Of a stretch of DNA of 64,000 bases, positions 39,307 through 47,334 are shown piece after piece (positions within the stretch are counted from its first letter, which is position 1; the number at the start of each line of letters is the position of its first letter). Source of the DNA: Micromonospora echinaurantiaca (GTDB lineage Bacteria; Actinomycetota; Actinomycetes; Mycobacteriales; Micromonosporaceae). The notes beneath the pieces are model-generated. The model was given only the letters and a program-made list of their open reading frames with translations. It searched no databases and had not been told where the DNA came from. Position numbers and translations under genes: made by a program. Location of the stretch: contig NZ_LT607750.1 in NCBI RefSeq assembly GCF_900090235.1, forward strand, positions 5,633,001-5,697,000. Direction: 5' to 3'.

Positions 39307-39891
39307 TCATCGGCGGTCAAGCTCCTCGGAGATCGAGGCCGCTAGCCTCTGACGCCGCTCCTCCACCCGCGGCTTGATGTCCGCCCCGATCCGCTTCCAG
39401 ATGTCGGCCGAGTCGATCGCGCTCGAGCGGCCTCTATCCTCGGTCCGTTCGGCCGCTCTCAGCTCCTGGTCGGCAAGGTTCAACTCCTGCACCGCCGACC
39501 GCCAGTCCCGATACCGCTCCCGCACGACAGGTGAACCGTGCACATCCAGGAGCGCCTGAACTCGAGCCTGCTCCTCAATGGTCGGCAACTCCGGCTTCGG
39601 GTCGCCCGCCATCTGAAAGAACTGCCGGGTAAACGTCACCCAAAGATCTACGCGGCCCACAAGGTCCATGACCTCCTCGTAGGTGCGGACGATGCGCTCC
39701 TGCCGCCTCTGCTCGTACGACATCCGCCATTCGTGCTCGTGGCGGCGTTCGGTCTGTTCAGCCTCGTGCTCGTACCGGCGCTCGTCACGCCGTCGGCCGA
39801 GCCAGTTCGACACCAGTCCACTCACCAGGCCGCCGAGCGCCGCAAGGCCACCGCCAGTCAGCAACGCCATGATCGTATTCACGGAACACAT
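39307..39891 (-). CDS. Membrane-anchored coiled-coil protein, mobile-region cargo
   Basis: About 194 residues from the ATG at 39891 (GAAGG five bases upstream). One N-terminal membrane span (MALLTGGGLAALGGLVSGLV) is followed by a charged Arg/Glu/His helix (about residues 32-65) and a helical C-terminal domain. I do not recognise the family. Its divergent neighbour at 40040 has the same plan: one short N-terminal span, then YEEVMDL-like or YREYLIAA-like helices. Shared origin or function is likely. Confidence 0.6.
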   Translation of the reverse strand: MCSVNTIMALLTGGGLAALGGLVSGLVSNWLGRRRDERRYEHEAEQTERRHEHEWRMSYEQRRQERIVRTYEEVMDLVGRVDLWVTFTRQFFQMAGDPKPELPTIEEQARVQALLDVHGSPVVRERYRDWRSAVQELNLADQELRAAERTEDRGRSSAIDSADIWKRIGADIKPRVEERRQRLAASISEELDRR

Positions 39892-40039
39892 GGTGACCTT
39901 CGAGCGCACACCCCGCAAGGCCACTGCAAGGGGGAGCAGGCGCTCGCACAATGGGGGTACCTGCCGTCGCTCAGCTCCACACGCCGCCGCTGGCTTAGAG
40001 AGATTGAGTCCCGTTGCTACCCTGCTACGGGGTGATTCT

Positions 40040-40768
40040 ATGGGTATGCGGGACTCGCTGTTTCTTGCTGCTTTTACCGGCCTCCTTACGGGCTGGGTCG
40101 GGTACATAACAGCCGGACGGCGGTGGCGACAGTCAGAGCGCAGGTCGGTATACCGTGAGTATTTGATTGCGGCCCATGAAATGATGGAAGCATTCCATGC
40201 ATTCGAGAAGGCATGGAATGCCAACCCTGAAGAGATGCCCCAGTTGCTCTACGAGTCGCTGACCGAGAAGAAAAGGGCGCTAGAAGCGAAGGCCCAGGAT
40301 ATCAGATTGATCAGCCCCATGAAGGTCTGTAATGCGGCAGACGGCCTGGTCCTGAGCGTGCACGACGTCATGGACGAGGTCGTCTATCTTGAAGACGATG
40401 ACGATTACGAGATGAAGAGTCCACCGTCATACGAGTGGTTCCATGAACGACGCTGCGAACTCCTTCAAGGCCCCGATCATTATGAACTGGACGAGTTCAT
40501 CAACCTGGCGCGAGCAGATCTAGGTGCCCAAAGCCGTTTTTGGCGCTTGCGAGGAGAAAGCACAAGCTACCGACGGGGAATCCCCGCGTGGGTCAAGTGG
40601 ACCCTTTTGCCCACCCTTCCAATAATCGGCAAGCCATACTGGCGATGGCTCAATCGGCGGTTCGATGAGAGAATGCGCAAGAGCGATCAGGATTGGGCTG
40701 CCAGGAGGCACGAGCGGCAGGCACAAGCAAAGGCAAGGGCGCTTGCAACTCACCCTGGCAACGACTAA
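40040..40768 (+). CDS. Membrane-anchored helical protein, low-GC cargo
   Basis: 242 residues from the ATG at 40040 with GGGGTGA upstream. One N-terminal span (FLAAFTGLLTGWVGYITAG), then a mainly helical soluble domain (REYLIAAHEMMEAFHAFEKA) and a very basic C-terminus. Codon use has many A/T-ending codons and clearly differs from the surrounding chromosome, which indicates recent transfer. Function unknown. It is divergent from the gene at 39307-39891, with 148 bases between starts. Confidence 0.65.
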   Translation: MGMRDSLFLAAFTGLLTGWVGYITAGRRWRQSERRSVYREYLIAAHEMMEAFHAFEKAWNANPEEMPQLLYESLTEKKRALEAKAQDIRLISPMKVCNAADGLVLSVHDVMDEVVYLEDDDDYEMKSPPSYEWFHERRCELLQGPDHYELDEFINLARADLGAQSRFWRLRGESTSYRRGIPAWVKWTLLPTLPIIGKPYWRWLNRRFDERMRKSDQDWAARRHERQAQAKARALATHPGND

Positions 40769-40852
40769 GCGCACCATCCGCGCCGCTTGATCTGCCCGGC
40801 ACCCCTGGCTTTGCCCCCTAGCCATCCCGTCGGCCTTCGTCCGCACTCGGTG

Positions 40853-40930
40853 GAGTGGGTGGGGCCTGCCCGGTCAAGGTGGAGCACACCACCGTCTGAA
40901 CGACCTTGACCGGGCAGGCCCCACCCACTC
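40853..40930. repeat. Perfect 28-bp inverted repeat
   Basis: Arms 40853-40880 (starts GAGTGGGTGGGGCC) and 40903-40930 are exact reverse complements around a 22-base loop (40881-40902). It can fold into a very stable hairpin or act as a cruciform. It is longer than terminators elsewhere in the window and lacks a U-tract. Confidence 0.9.
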
Positions 40931-41025
40931 GGCTTTGCCCGGACGGAGGTTGTCGGGATGGCGCCAACCATCCCAGAGTGCCCGAGCGCCCCGCCGGAGG
41001 CACTGCTCCTGTGCTCGGTCGAACT

Positions 41026-41068
41026 GAAGCCCCGGCAACTGCCATCGATCATGGCGGCCCGGGGCTTC
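41026..41068. repeat. Second inverted repeat in the same non-coding stretch
   Basis: GAAGCCCCGG (41026-41035) and CCGGGGCTTC (41059-41068), perfect over 10 bases, with a 23-base loop that contains a smaller GCCATCGATCATGGC near-palindrome. Confidence 0.7.
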
Positions 41069-41259
41069 GTCATATGTCGCGCCGCCGGCGGGCTGGAACC
41101 GACGCGCTGGCGGCCGAAGGCCAGAGGCGCGGCGGCGGGCCATCGGCCCGGCCCAGGTTCGGCGGCGCGAGCGGCCTGCGAAGCGGGCCGCCTTGATCTC
41201 GTACAGAAAGTTCTCACACGGATCTCGTCAATGGACAGAGTAAATGTGAGGATCAGTCC

Positions 41260-41925
41260 ATGTCCGAGCCAGTGCCTGCGCGCCCGCGGCGTGAGACCCA
41301 ACGGGTCATGGTCTGCCCACACTGCGACATCCCCGCAATCCAGGAAATCAAGGGTCAGGTGGTCGTCCCTCCCGACAACCCGGACGATCCAAACTACCCG
41401 GACTTCGAATACACCCTACTTTGCTGTACCAATTGCCGAGAAGCCTCCCTACAGGTCCGCGAACATTGGGTATTTGATACACCCAATGAGATTCCTAAGT
41501 TTGTTTACCCAGCTCGTCGCCAACTCAGTACCGATGTACCTGCGGAATTGCGACGCGAATTCGAGGAGGCTCGAACATGCTTCGAAGCGAAGGCATATAC
41601 GGCGACCGTGGTAATGGTTCGGCGAACGCTTGAGGGAATCGGCGTTGACAACGACATTAATGATCGACCGCTAGCTCGGCAGATCGAGAGAATGAAGACC
41701 GAGGGCTTGATCGATAACAGTATCGCCGAGTGGGCGGACAGCTTGCGAGCACTGGGCAATCAGGGCGCGCACTTCACTGGACGGCAAGTTAGCCGAGAGG
41801 ACGCTAACGACGCTTTGGACTTCGCAGAGGCGCTCTTGGATCACATCTACGTCTACAAGAAGCGGTTCGAAGAGTTCCGAAAGCGAAACGAGGCAAAGCC
41901 TGCGTCCCCGCCGGTTAGATCATAG
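41260..41925 (+). CDS. DUF4145 domain protein with zinc-ribbon-like start
   Basis: 221 residues. Two cysteine pairs (CPHCDI at residues 19-24 and CCTNC about 34 residues later) suggest a metal-binding knuckle. The C-terminal helical domain (AELRREFEEARTCFEAKAYT, then LRALGNQGAHFTGRQVSRED) is the DUF4145/HEPN-like fold. DUF4145 domains are often found beside restriction or other defence genes. Codon use is lower in GC than the chromosome. It stands alone on the plus strand in the mobile region. Confidence 0.75.
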   Translation: MSEPVPARPRRETQRVMVCPHCDIPAIQEIKGQVVVPPDNPDDPNYPDFEYTLLCCTNCREASLQVREHWVFDTPNEIPKFVYPARRQLSTDVPAELRREFEEARTCFEAKAYTATVVMVRRTLEGIGVDNDINDRPLARQIERMKTEGLIDNSIAEWADSLRALGNQGAHFTGRQVSREDANDALDFAEALLDHIYVYKKRFEEFRKRNEAKPASPPVRS

Positions 41926-42013
41926 CCACCTCCAACCGTCTCGTCTCATTGCGATGGTGAAGGCATCCGAGCGAGCCGCACAGCACCGGCGTCTGCCGTA
42001 TTCGGCCTGATCC

Positions 42014-42280
42014 TCACACGGGCGGTTGGGTAGCCGCTTCGCCGGTCTGCTCCCGCCACTGGCCGCCGTCGGCCTGAACGAGACGCCGCACCATTAACCG
42101 CGCCTCGTCCTCCGTGTCGAACTCCCAGCGGAGAACCTTGCCCGTCTCCGAGTCGCCTGCGCGGGCGATTACGTGCCATCGAACTTCGCGGGTGAGCCAC
42201 ACGTCACGACGTGTGAGCCGACCCCACACCCCGTTCCACCAACGTCCCGCTAGCTCCCGCGCCACGAGGTGATCGTACAT
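42014..42280 (-). CDS. Small AICE-associated protein
   Basis: 88 residues. RRDVWLTREVRWHVIARAGD followed by WEFDTEDEARLMVRRLV resembles small proteins commonly seen in actinomycete integrative elements. No known function. It is ten bases downstream of the next minus-strand gene and is probably co-transcribed with it. Confidence 0.65.
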   Translation of the reverse strand: MYDHLVARELAGRWWNGVWGRLTRRDVWLTREVRWHVIARAGDSETGKVLRWEFDTEDEARLMVRRLVQADGGQWREQTGEAATQPPV

Positions 42281-42289
42281 ACGTGCGAT

Positions 42290-42862
42290 TCACCCTCGCT
42301 CCTTCTGGCACAGCTCAGCGCGGACATGGACACCGCACCATGCCGGCAGGTCGGCCGACCAGACCCGCCACCCGCCCCTGTCCTTACGTACTTCCCACCG
42401 CCACGGGTGCGCCGTTCCGTCGAGGATTGTTGTCTCTTGCCACCACACGGCCCGGATTTGCTCTACGACGGTTGCGCGGTCATCGCCCTGGTGCTCAACG
42501 ACGCTCCGACCAACCGCCTCGATCTTGGACGGCGGCCGACCCGTGCGGGTCATCTCGGCGCGGTAGTCGCGCCACTGGGCAAGCAGTTCGTCGTGTCGTG
42601 GCTTGGCCAGGACCCGTGATAGCCCGAGCTGCTCACCCGCGCTGAGCTGCAACCGCCAGACGGCCACGGCTGCCTCCGGTGAGGATTCGCCCCGCTCGGC
42701 CTCGACCTGCTTCCGCACGGCCCAAGACGCTGGTATCGCCACCACCCCGCCGCAGAGAATCACGGCCAGGGCCAGCAGCACCCACGGCCACCGCCGCGCC
42801 GGCCTGCCTTGCCCTACCGTTCGGTGGGGTCGCCATCCGGGTAGCTCCTCCCCCATAGTCAT
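42290..42862 (-). CDS. Membrane-anchored AICE-associated protein
   Basis: About 190 residues from the ATG at 42862. One membrane span (WPWVLLALAVILCGGVVAIP) after a basic N-terminus, then an extracytoplasmic domain (AVAVWRLQLSAGEQLGLSRV, then ILDGTAHPWRWEVRK). No domain is recognised. It lies between the small protein gene (42014) and the glycosyltransferase gene, all leftward. Confidence 0.65.
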   Translation of the reverse strand: MTMGEELPGWRPHRTVGQGRPARRWPWVLLALAVILCGGVVAIPASWAVRKQVEAERGESSPEAAVAVWRLQLSAGEQLGLSRVLAKPRHDELLAQWRDYRAEMTRTGRPPSKIEAVGRSVVEHQGDDRATVVEQIRAVWWQETTILDGTAHPWRWEVRKDRGGWRVWSADLPAWCGVHVRAELCQKERG

Positions 42863-42966
42863 CCGTGCACCATACGAAGCGACGCGGGAAGATCCAAGCC
42901 CGCCATCATCTCTGACCTCAGGCCAAATCTGTCCCGCGCCGAAACAGTTGCTATGTGTGCGCCGGT

Positions 42967-43710
42967 TCAACTCGGTCGCTGTAACGCCGCTAGAGTACGA
43001 CCCCGCTCCTCAATCAGGCTCATGCGTAGCTTCCACTCCACCGGCTCTGTATGAGAAGCGCCCGCGGTCACCTGTCCGGGCCACTTGCGGTACAGCAACC
43101 CGACTTCACCAACAAAGTAGCCGGTACTTACGACGCTCGCCGCGATCAGCATTCCAGTGTCGTCCGATCCAGGAACCGACATCCAACCGCCCAGGGCGAC
43201 TAGAAGGTCCCGGCGAATACATATCGTCGTAGGGTGTACAGGGAGTCGATAGTTGTGTTCCTGCCAATGCCTGAGGACGAGACCCGGCGCTAGAGGCCCC
43301 TCCGGCGGGTCGTTCTCGAAACCTACCGTGGACCCATCAGGCAGCAGATCGAGCACCCGCGACGTTACCCACTGCACCTCGGGGTTCTCCGTCATCACCT
43401 GGATGTCGCGCCCCAACACTCCCGGCGTAAGGATGTCATCCTGGTCGAGGTTCTTCACAAGGCTTCCACGCGCGCGGGCGAGGCCCAGATTTCGCGTGAT
43501 GGCGACACCGCTGTGACGGTTGCGGCTAATCGACACACGCTCGTCCTCGGGCAGGATCGAGCATGCGGCGTCCGTCTCGCCGTCCTCCTGCACGATCCAC
43601 TCCCATGCCCACCCTTCCGGCATTCGTTGCTCTTGAAGCGAGCGGTACGCGGCCAAAAGCTGCTCGGGTACGGGCTTGTAGACGGGCGTAATGATGCTAA
43701 TAACGCTCAC
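42967..43710 (-). CDS. Family 2 glycosyltransferase
   Basis: 247 residues. GT-A fold: VISIITPVYKPVPEQLLAAY at the start, the nucleotide-binding VQEDGETDA region and a DQDD (LVKNLDQDDILTPG) motif in place of DXD, then a C-terminal WKLRMSLIEERG. The GTG at 43710 follows AGGAGGG and overlaps the GntR stop (GTGA), so it is coupled to that regulator. The acceptor is unknown. A glycosyltransferase in this slot of the element is accessory; it may modify a surface component or natural product. Confidence 0.8.
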   Translation of the reverse strand: MSVISIITPVYKPVPEQLLAAYRSLQEQRMPEGWAWEWIVQEDGETDAACSILPEDERVSISRNRHSGVAITRNLGLARARGSLVKNLDQDDILTPGVLGRDIQVMTENPEVQWVTSRVLDLLPDGSTVGFENDPPEGPLAPGLVLRHWQEHNYRLPVHPTTICIRRDLLVALGGWMSVPGSDDTGMLIAASVVSTGYFVGEVGLLYRKWPGQVTAGASHTEPVEWKLRMSLIEERGRTLAALQRPS

Positions 43711-44513
43711 CGCTGGCCCTCCTTCTTCCAAGGCGCAAGAGTGGTCGTGTAAACGAATTCCGTGCGGTCGCCTGGCAAAACCACGTCGGACACTTCAACT
43801 ATGGCTCCGGTCGTAGAGACGGAGACTTTTCGAAGGCAGAAGACAGAAACTCCCGGGCGTAGGTCCAGTTCTTCTACCTCTTCTGGCCCTGGTGGTCGCG
43901 TGGTGATGTGGTCGATGATGCACTCAAGCTCGATGCCGATTGTGTAGAGCTGGTGCTGTGTTCCGCCCGGCCACGGCTCGTTGCTTTCCTCTAGCAACGC
44001 AGGGTTCTCAGCGGCCTGGTCGTAGGGCAGGTAGCTCACTATTGCGCTGATTGGCGCTCGCTCCTGCCGGGATTTCGTGCTGTAGCGGCGTCGGAGAAGC
44101 TTGGCACCGACCGGGAGCTTGAAGGTGGCGGCTAGATCCTCGTCCGCATGTACGGTGTCGTACCGCGCACTGAACTCCAAGTCGCTCATGGTCAGCCCGG
44201 TGTCCTTCTCGGTGGCACCGGTACGCCCGCGCTGGGCTTCGGAGAGAAGCACACGATCTTTCTCCCACTGATACCGCTCCGGGGTTCGGCGAACGCGCTG
44301 CCGTGGGGCACGCACGTACGTGCCGCGTCCATGGATCCGGTCAACTAGGCCCTCGGACTCAAGGACGTCCAAGGCTTGCCGCACGACCGGCAGACTCACG
44401 CGGTAGTCGGCGACGAGCTGCTGTTCGCCCGGTAGCTGGTCCCCCGGCCCGAGTTCTCTAGAGCGGATCTTCTCGCGTAGCTCGTTGGCTATGCGCTCGT
44501 ACTTGGCCGCCAT
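43707..44513 (-). CDS. GntR/HutC-type transcriptional regulator of the element (KorSA-like role)
   Basis: 268 residues. N-terminal winged helix (YERIANELREKIRSRELGPG, then VVRQALDVLESEGLVDRIHG) and a C-terminal UTRA ligand-binding domain (TEKDTGLTMSDLEFSARYDT onward). In pSAM2-type elements a GntR protein of this kind represses transfer genes. The palindromic GTCTTCATGAAGAC sites in the divergent intergenic region are its likely operators. Co-translated with the glycosyltransferase downstream. Confidence 0.85.
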   Translation of the reverse strand: MAAKYERIANELREKIRSRELGPGDQLPGEQQLVADYRVSLPVVRQALDVLESEGLVDRIHGRGTYVRAPRQRVRRTPERYQWEKDRVLLSEAQRGRTGATEKDTGLTMSDLEFSARYDTVHADEDLAATFKLPVGAKLLRRRYSTKSRQERAPISAIVSYLPYDQAAENPALLEESNEPWPGGTQHQLYTIGIELECIIDHITTRPPGPEEVEELDLRPGVSVFCLRKVSVSTTGAIVEVSDVVLPGDRTEFVYTTTLAPWKKEGQR

Positions 44514-44541
44514 CTCGCTCCTCTCAACCTCCTCAGCTTAG

Positions 44542-44612
44542 GTCTTCATGAACTCTTGACGCTGCCGCCTCCGCGTCATACCGTCAACATGTCTTCATGA
44601 AGACGTGAAGAC
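44542..44612. promoter_or_regulatory. GntR operator sites
   Basis: GTCTTCATGA at 44542-44551, the perfect palindrome GTCTTCATGAAGAC at 44591-44604, and a further GTGAAGAC half-site at 44605-44612. They lie between the divergent GntR gene and the SCO3933-like gene and surround a candidate promoter, a layout typical of an autoregulated repressor. Confidence 0.75.
44556..44584 (+). promoter_or_regulatory. Candidate promoter for the transfer/replication gene train
   Basis: TTGACG (44556-44561) and TACCGT (44579-44584) spaced by 17 bases, reading towards the SCO3933-like gene. The operator palindrome at 44591 begins six bases after the -10 box, so bound GntR would block initiation. Confidence 0.5.
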
Positions 44613-44664
44613 AGATCGGGCGGTCTCCCAAGGTGGGTGCGCCCCTGTTGCGAAGGAGTCAGTC

Positions 44665-44997
44665 ATGGGACGTCTGCTGCTGGACACCTCGCGGGTGTCG
44701 TACGAGGTCGCGGTCAACCCGGTGCCGAAGCTGGACCAGAACGGTCAGCAGAAGTTCGACCGGGAGTCGAAGAACCCGATGTGGACGGTGCAGCTCTACG
44801 CGCTGTCCGAGGGTGCCGCTGAGGTCATCAACGTGACGGTCGTCAACCCGGTGATGCCGGCGGTGACGGTGCGTCAGCCGGTCGTGCCGGTGGACCTGGA
44901 GGCGCTGCCCTGGGTCAACGACCGGGACGGCAAGGTCCGCTCCGGTGTGGCGTTCCGGGCCTCGGCGCTGACCGCGATGGACACCGCCGCCGTCTAG
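44665..44997 (+). CDS. SCO3933-family regulatory protein of AICEs
   Basis: 110 residues. GRLLLDTSRVSYEVAVNPVP then MWTVQLYALSEGAAEVINVT and ALPWVNDRDGKVRSGVAFRA is the pattern of SCO3933-like small proteins found next to the transfer genes of actinomycete integrative elements. A regulatory role has been suggested for the family. AAGGAG precedes the ATG at 44665. It is the first gene of the rightward train. Confidence 0.75.
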   Translation: MGRLLLDTSRVSYEVAVNPVPKLDQNGQQKFDRESKNPMWTVQLYALSEGAAEVINVTVVNPVMPAVTVRQPVVPVDLEALPWVNDRDGKVRSGVAFRASALTAMDTAAV

Positions 44998-45122
44998 CGG
45001 CGGGCGTGTCAATCGGCTCCACACAACGTGAAGTGGTGGACACGGGGTCGCCGTTGATTGGCGTCGTCTGCGACCCCGCGTCCTGTCCCAACAAATCCGG
45101 TCCCTACTAGGGAGGACTTGTC

Positions 45123-46060
45123 GTGTCCAAGTCTACGTCTCGGTCCCCGTTCGGCTGGTCGAACCGTGGGGGCAACGCTGTCACTGTCATCGAAGCTCCG
45201 GTCGCCCGCTCGTATCGTCGTCGGGCCACGATCGCGTTCTGGGTCATCCTCGGTGTGGTCGGCCTGCTGGCCGCCACGGTGGCCTCGCACTACCTGCACC
45301 CCATCGTGGGCGCCGTGCTCGGCGGCGTCATCGGCGCTGCCTGCGGCGCGGTCGCGTTCGCGCTGATCGTGGCGTGGCCGGTTCTGCGGGTGTTCTGGCA
45401 CTGGCTGACCGAGATCGTGCTCGGTCTGGTCGCCGTCTACGGCTGGACCTGGGTGATGCAGTCCACCCCGATGTGGGGTCGCTGCTCATCGTCGTCCTGG
45501 TCGTGGGCCTGCCGGCCGCGATCGGCCCGATCCGCCGCCGCATCCTGGCGTGGTCCTGGTGTCTGATCGTGCGGCACCGACTGCGGATGTGCTTCGCGGC
45601 GTTCATCGCCACCAACCGCTCTGGTTCGCTGCCGCTGATCCTGCTCGCCCGGCCGACCCCGGCCGGGGAACGGGTCTGGGTGTGGCTGCGTCCCGGCCTT
45701 TCGCTCCGCGACTTGGAGCAGGAGGGCCAGGTGCAGAAGCTCGCCGTGGCGTGCTGGGCCAACGAGGTCCGCGTCATACGCGCCTCCCGCCGCTACGCGG
45801 CGCTGATCCGCGTGGACATCACCCGCCGCGAACCCCTGGCGGCAACGATCGTGTCCCCGCTGCCGGACTACGTCCCCACCGACGTGCCAGCCAATGCTCC
45901 CACCTCCCCGGGCATGCCGCCTGTCGGCCTCGATCTGCCCGACGTGCCGGACGAGCCGGTCACCACGACCGCCGACACTCCCCGGCCGCGCATGCCGCGC
46001 AACAACCCCACCACCACGACGAGCCCGACCGACGGGTTCGACCCCTCCGACTACGCCTGA
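45123..46060 (+). pseudogene. Spd-type membrane protein gene with a frameshift at about 45475
   Basis: The first frame (45123-45566) has a GTG start with GGGAGG, two membrane spans, and makes sense up to TWVMQSTPMWG. The following sense sequence, SLLIVVLVVGLPAAIGPIRR and about 190 more residues with cytosolic and Pro/Thr-rich parts, is in the -1 frame and ends at 46060. The break falls in a run of four G (45475-45478); one extra G would restore a continuous protein of about 312 residues. Either a sequencing error, a true mutation, or a programmed -1 shift explains it. Such proteins aid plasmid spread between hyphae. Confidence 0.7.
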
Positions 46061-46138
46061 CACCTCAACCGGGACGGCGCGGACCAAGCACCCCTGACGG
46101 GTCGAGCGTCCGCGCCCCCTTCCCAACCCCCGCCCGCA

Positions 46139-46156
46139 TTGACACGTACGTGTCAA
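46139..46156. promoter_or_regulatory. Palindrome copy 1 (TTGACACGTACGTGTCAA)
   Basis: A perfect 18-bp palindrome ending 19 bases before the start of the FtsK-like transfer gene. The core TGACACGTACGTGTCA recurs at 48576-48591 and 52148-52165. Likely the binding site of an element-encoded protein. Confidence 0.75.
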
Positions 46157-46175
46157 CCGACCTCGGGAGCCCGCC

Positions 46176-47063
46176 ATGGACCTCACCGACACCATCGAAC
46201 TCCCCGCCAACCCGACCGCCACGGTGCCGGTCGGCGCTGGCCTGTCCATCTTCGATCCGGTGTTCCTCGGCATCGACGAGTTCGGCCAGGCTGTGTACCT
46301 GCCGATGATCTACCGGAACATCCTCATCGGCGGTGAGCCCGGCGCGGGCAAGTCGAGCCTGCTCAACACCATCGTCGGGCACGCGGCCCTGTGCCCGGAC
46401 GTGCGGCTGTGCCTGCTCGACGGCAAGCAGGTCGAACTCGGGCTGTGGGAAGACGCCTGTGACGTGTTCGTCGGCCCGGACCTCGCCTACGCCATCCGCA
46501 CCCTGCGCCGGGTGCAGACGGTGATGGACAACCGCTACGCCTTCCTCAAGGCCCGCCGTCGCCGGAAGATCGGCCCGAACGACCTGTTCGGTCAGATCCT
46601 CGTCGCCTGCGACGAGATCGCCTACTTCTCCGCCACCGCCGGCGACAAGAAGGAACAGGAGCTGTTCGCCGCGCTGCTGCGCGACATCGTGGCCCGTGGC
46701 CGCGCCGTCGGCATCATCGTCGCCGCCGCCACGCAGCGGCCGTCTTCGGACATCATCCCGACCTCGCTGCGGGACCTGTTCGCGTGGCGGTTCGCTGGCC
46801 GCTGCACCACCGACGTGTCCTCCGACATCGTGCTCGGGCACGGCTGGGCCGCCCGCGGCTTCTCCTCCAACACCATCGACCCCAACAACCAGGGCGCCGG
46901 CCTGCTCATCGCTGAGGGCGGCATCCCGGCCCTGGTCAAGGCCGCCTACATGACCGACGCCGACATCATCCGGGTCGCCGACTACGCCGCGTGGACCCGC
47001 CGGCACAGCGGCCTCATCACCCCCGCCGAGGGGCAGGCCACCGACATGAAGGCGGCGGCATGA
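46176..47063 (+). CDS. FtsK/SpoIIIE-like DNA-translocating transfer ATPase (TraSA/TraB type)
   Basis: 295 residues, similar in size to the compact Tra proteins of AICEs. Walker A GGEPGAGKSSLLN (about residues 50-62) and Walker B-like ILVACDEIAYF (about residues 142-152) are clear, followed by AAATQRPSSDIIPTSLRDLF, the usual FtsK sensor segment. It would pump double-stranded DNA between mycelial cells as a hexameric ring at the membrane. GGGAG precedes the ATG, and the palindrome copy 1 lies just upstream. Confidence 0.9.
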   Translation: MDLTDTIELPANPTATVPVGAGLSIFDPVFLGIDEFGQAVYLPMIYRNILIGGEPGAGKSSLLNTIVGHAALCPDVRLCLLDGKQVELGLWEDACDVFVGPDLAYAIRTLRRVQTVMDNRYAFLKARRRRKIGPNDLFGQILVACDEIAYFSATAGDKKEQELFAALLRDIVARGRAVGIIVAAATQRPSSDIIPTSLRDLFAWRFAGRCTTDVSSDIVLGHGWAARGFSSNTIDPNNQGAGLLIAEGGIPALVKAAYMTDADIIRVADYAAWTRRHSGLITPAEGQATDMKAAA

Positions 47064-47245
47064 AGACCACGACCGCTGTTCCGACCCGAGTCCTGGACCT
47101 GGTGCTCGTCGGCACCGGCGAGGACATCGCCGCCCTGACCGCCATCGCCCGCAACGCGGGCACGCTCATCTTCCGATCCGCACCCACCGCCGCCGACGAC
47201 GGCCGGCAGCGGGTGTTCCTCCGGCTCCACCTGCACCACCGATAG
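47060..47245 (+). CDS. Small AICE protein after the transfer ATPase
   Basis: 61 residues; the ATG overlaps the stop of the transfer gene (ATGA). VPTRVLDLVLVGTGEDIAAL suggests a small alpha/beta protein. Unrecognised, but coupled translation and coding-like codon use argue that it is expressed. Confidence 0.6.
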   Translation: MKTTTAVPTRVLDLVLVGTGEDIAALTAIARNAGTLIFRSAPTAADDGRQRVFLRLHLHHR

Positions 47246-47334
47246 AGGAACGGCCGACAGACCGGGACCAGCCCTAGGAAAGCGAACCCGGCCCGTCGGC
47301 CACCAACCACCGCCCACGAAAGGACGTGGCCGCC

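Larger units (their letters stand above)
40769..41259. other. Non-coding, hairpin-rich stretch
   Basis: 491 bases with no convincing gene between two cargo genes. It contains a 28-bp perfect inverted repeat, a second 10-bp one, and a direct repeat GGCTTTGCCC at 40807-40816 and 40931-40940 flanking the first. The GC content is higher than in the genes on either side, so it may have a different origin. Possible roles are a terminator, a transfer or replication origin, a structured RNA or a recombination scar. Confidence 0.55.

Noticed and set aside
44308..44323. Fourth copy of the element palindrome, in the GntR gene (GCACGTACGTGC)
   Set aside because: Only the central CACGTACGTG core matches; the flanking TGA/TCA bases are absent.
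45374..46060. A separate gene starting at 45374 instead of the frameshifted second half of the Spd-type gene
   Set aside because: The first 30 or so residues of that frame are not sensible sequence and there is no ribosome site; the sense sequence starts exactly where the upstream frame loses sense.
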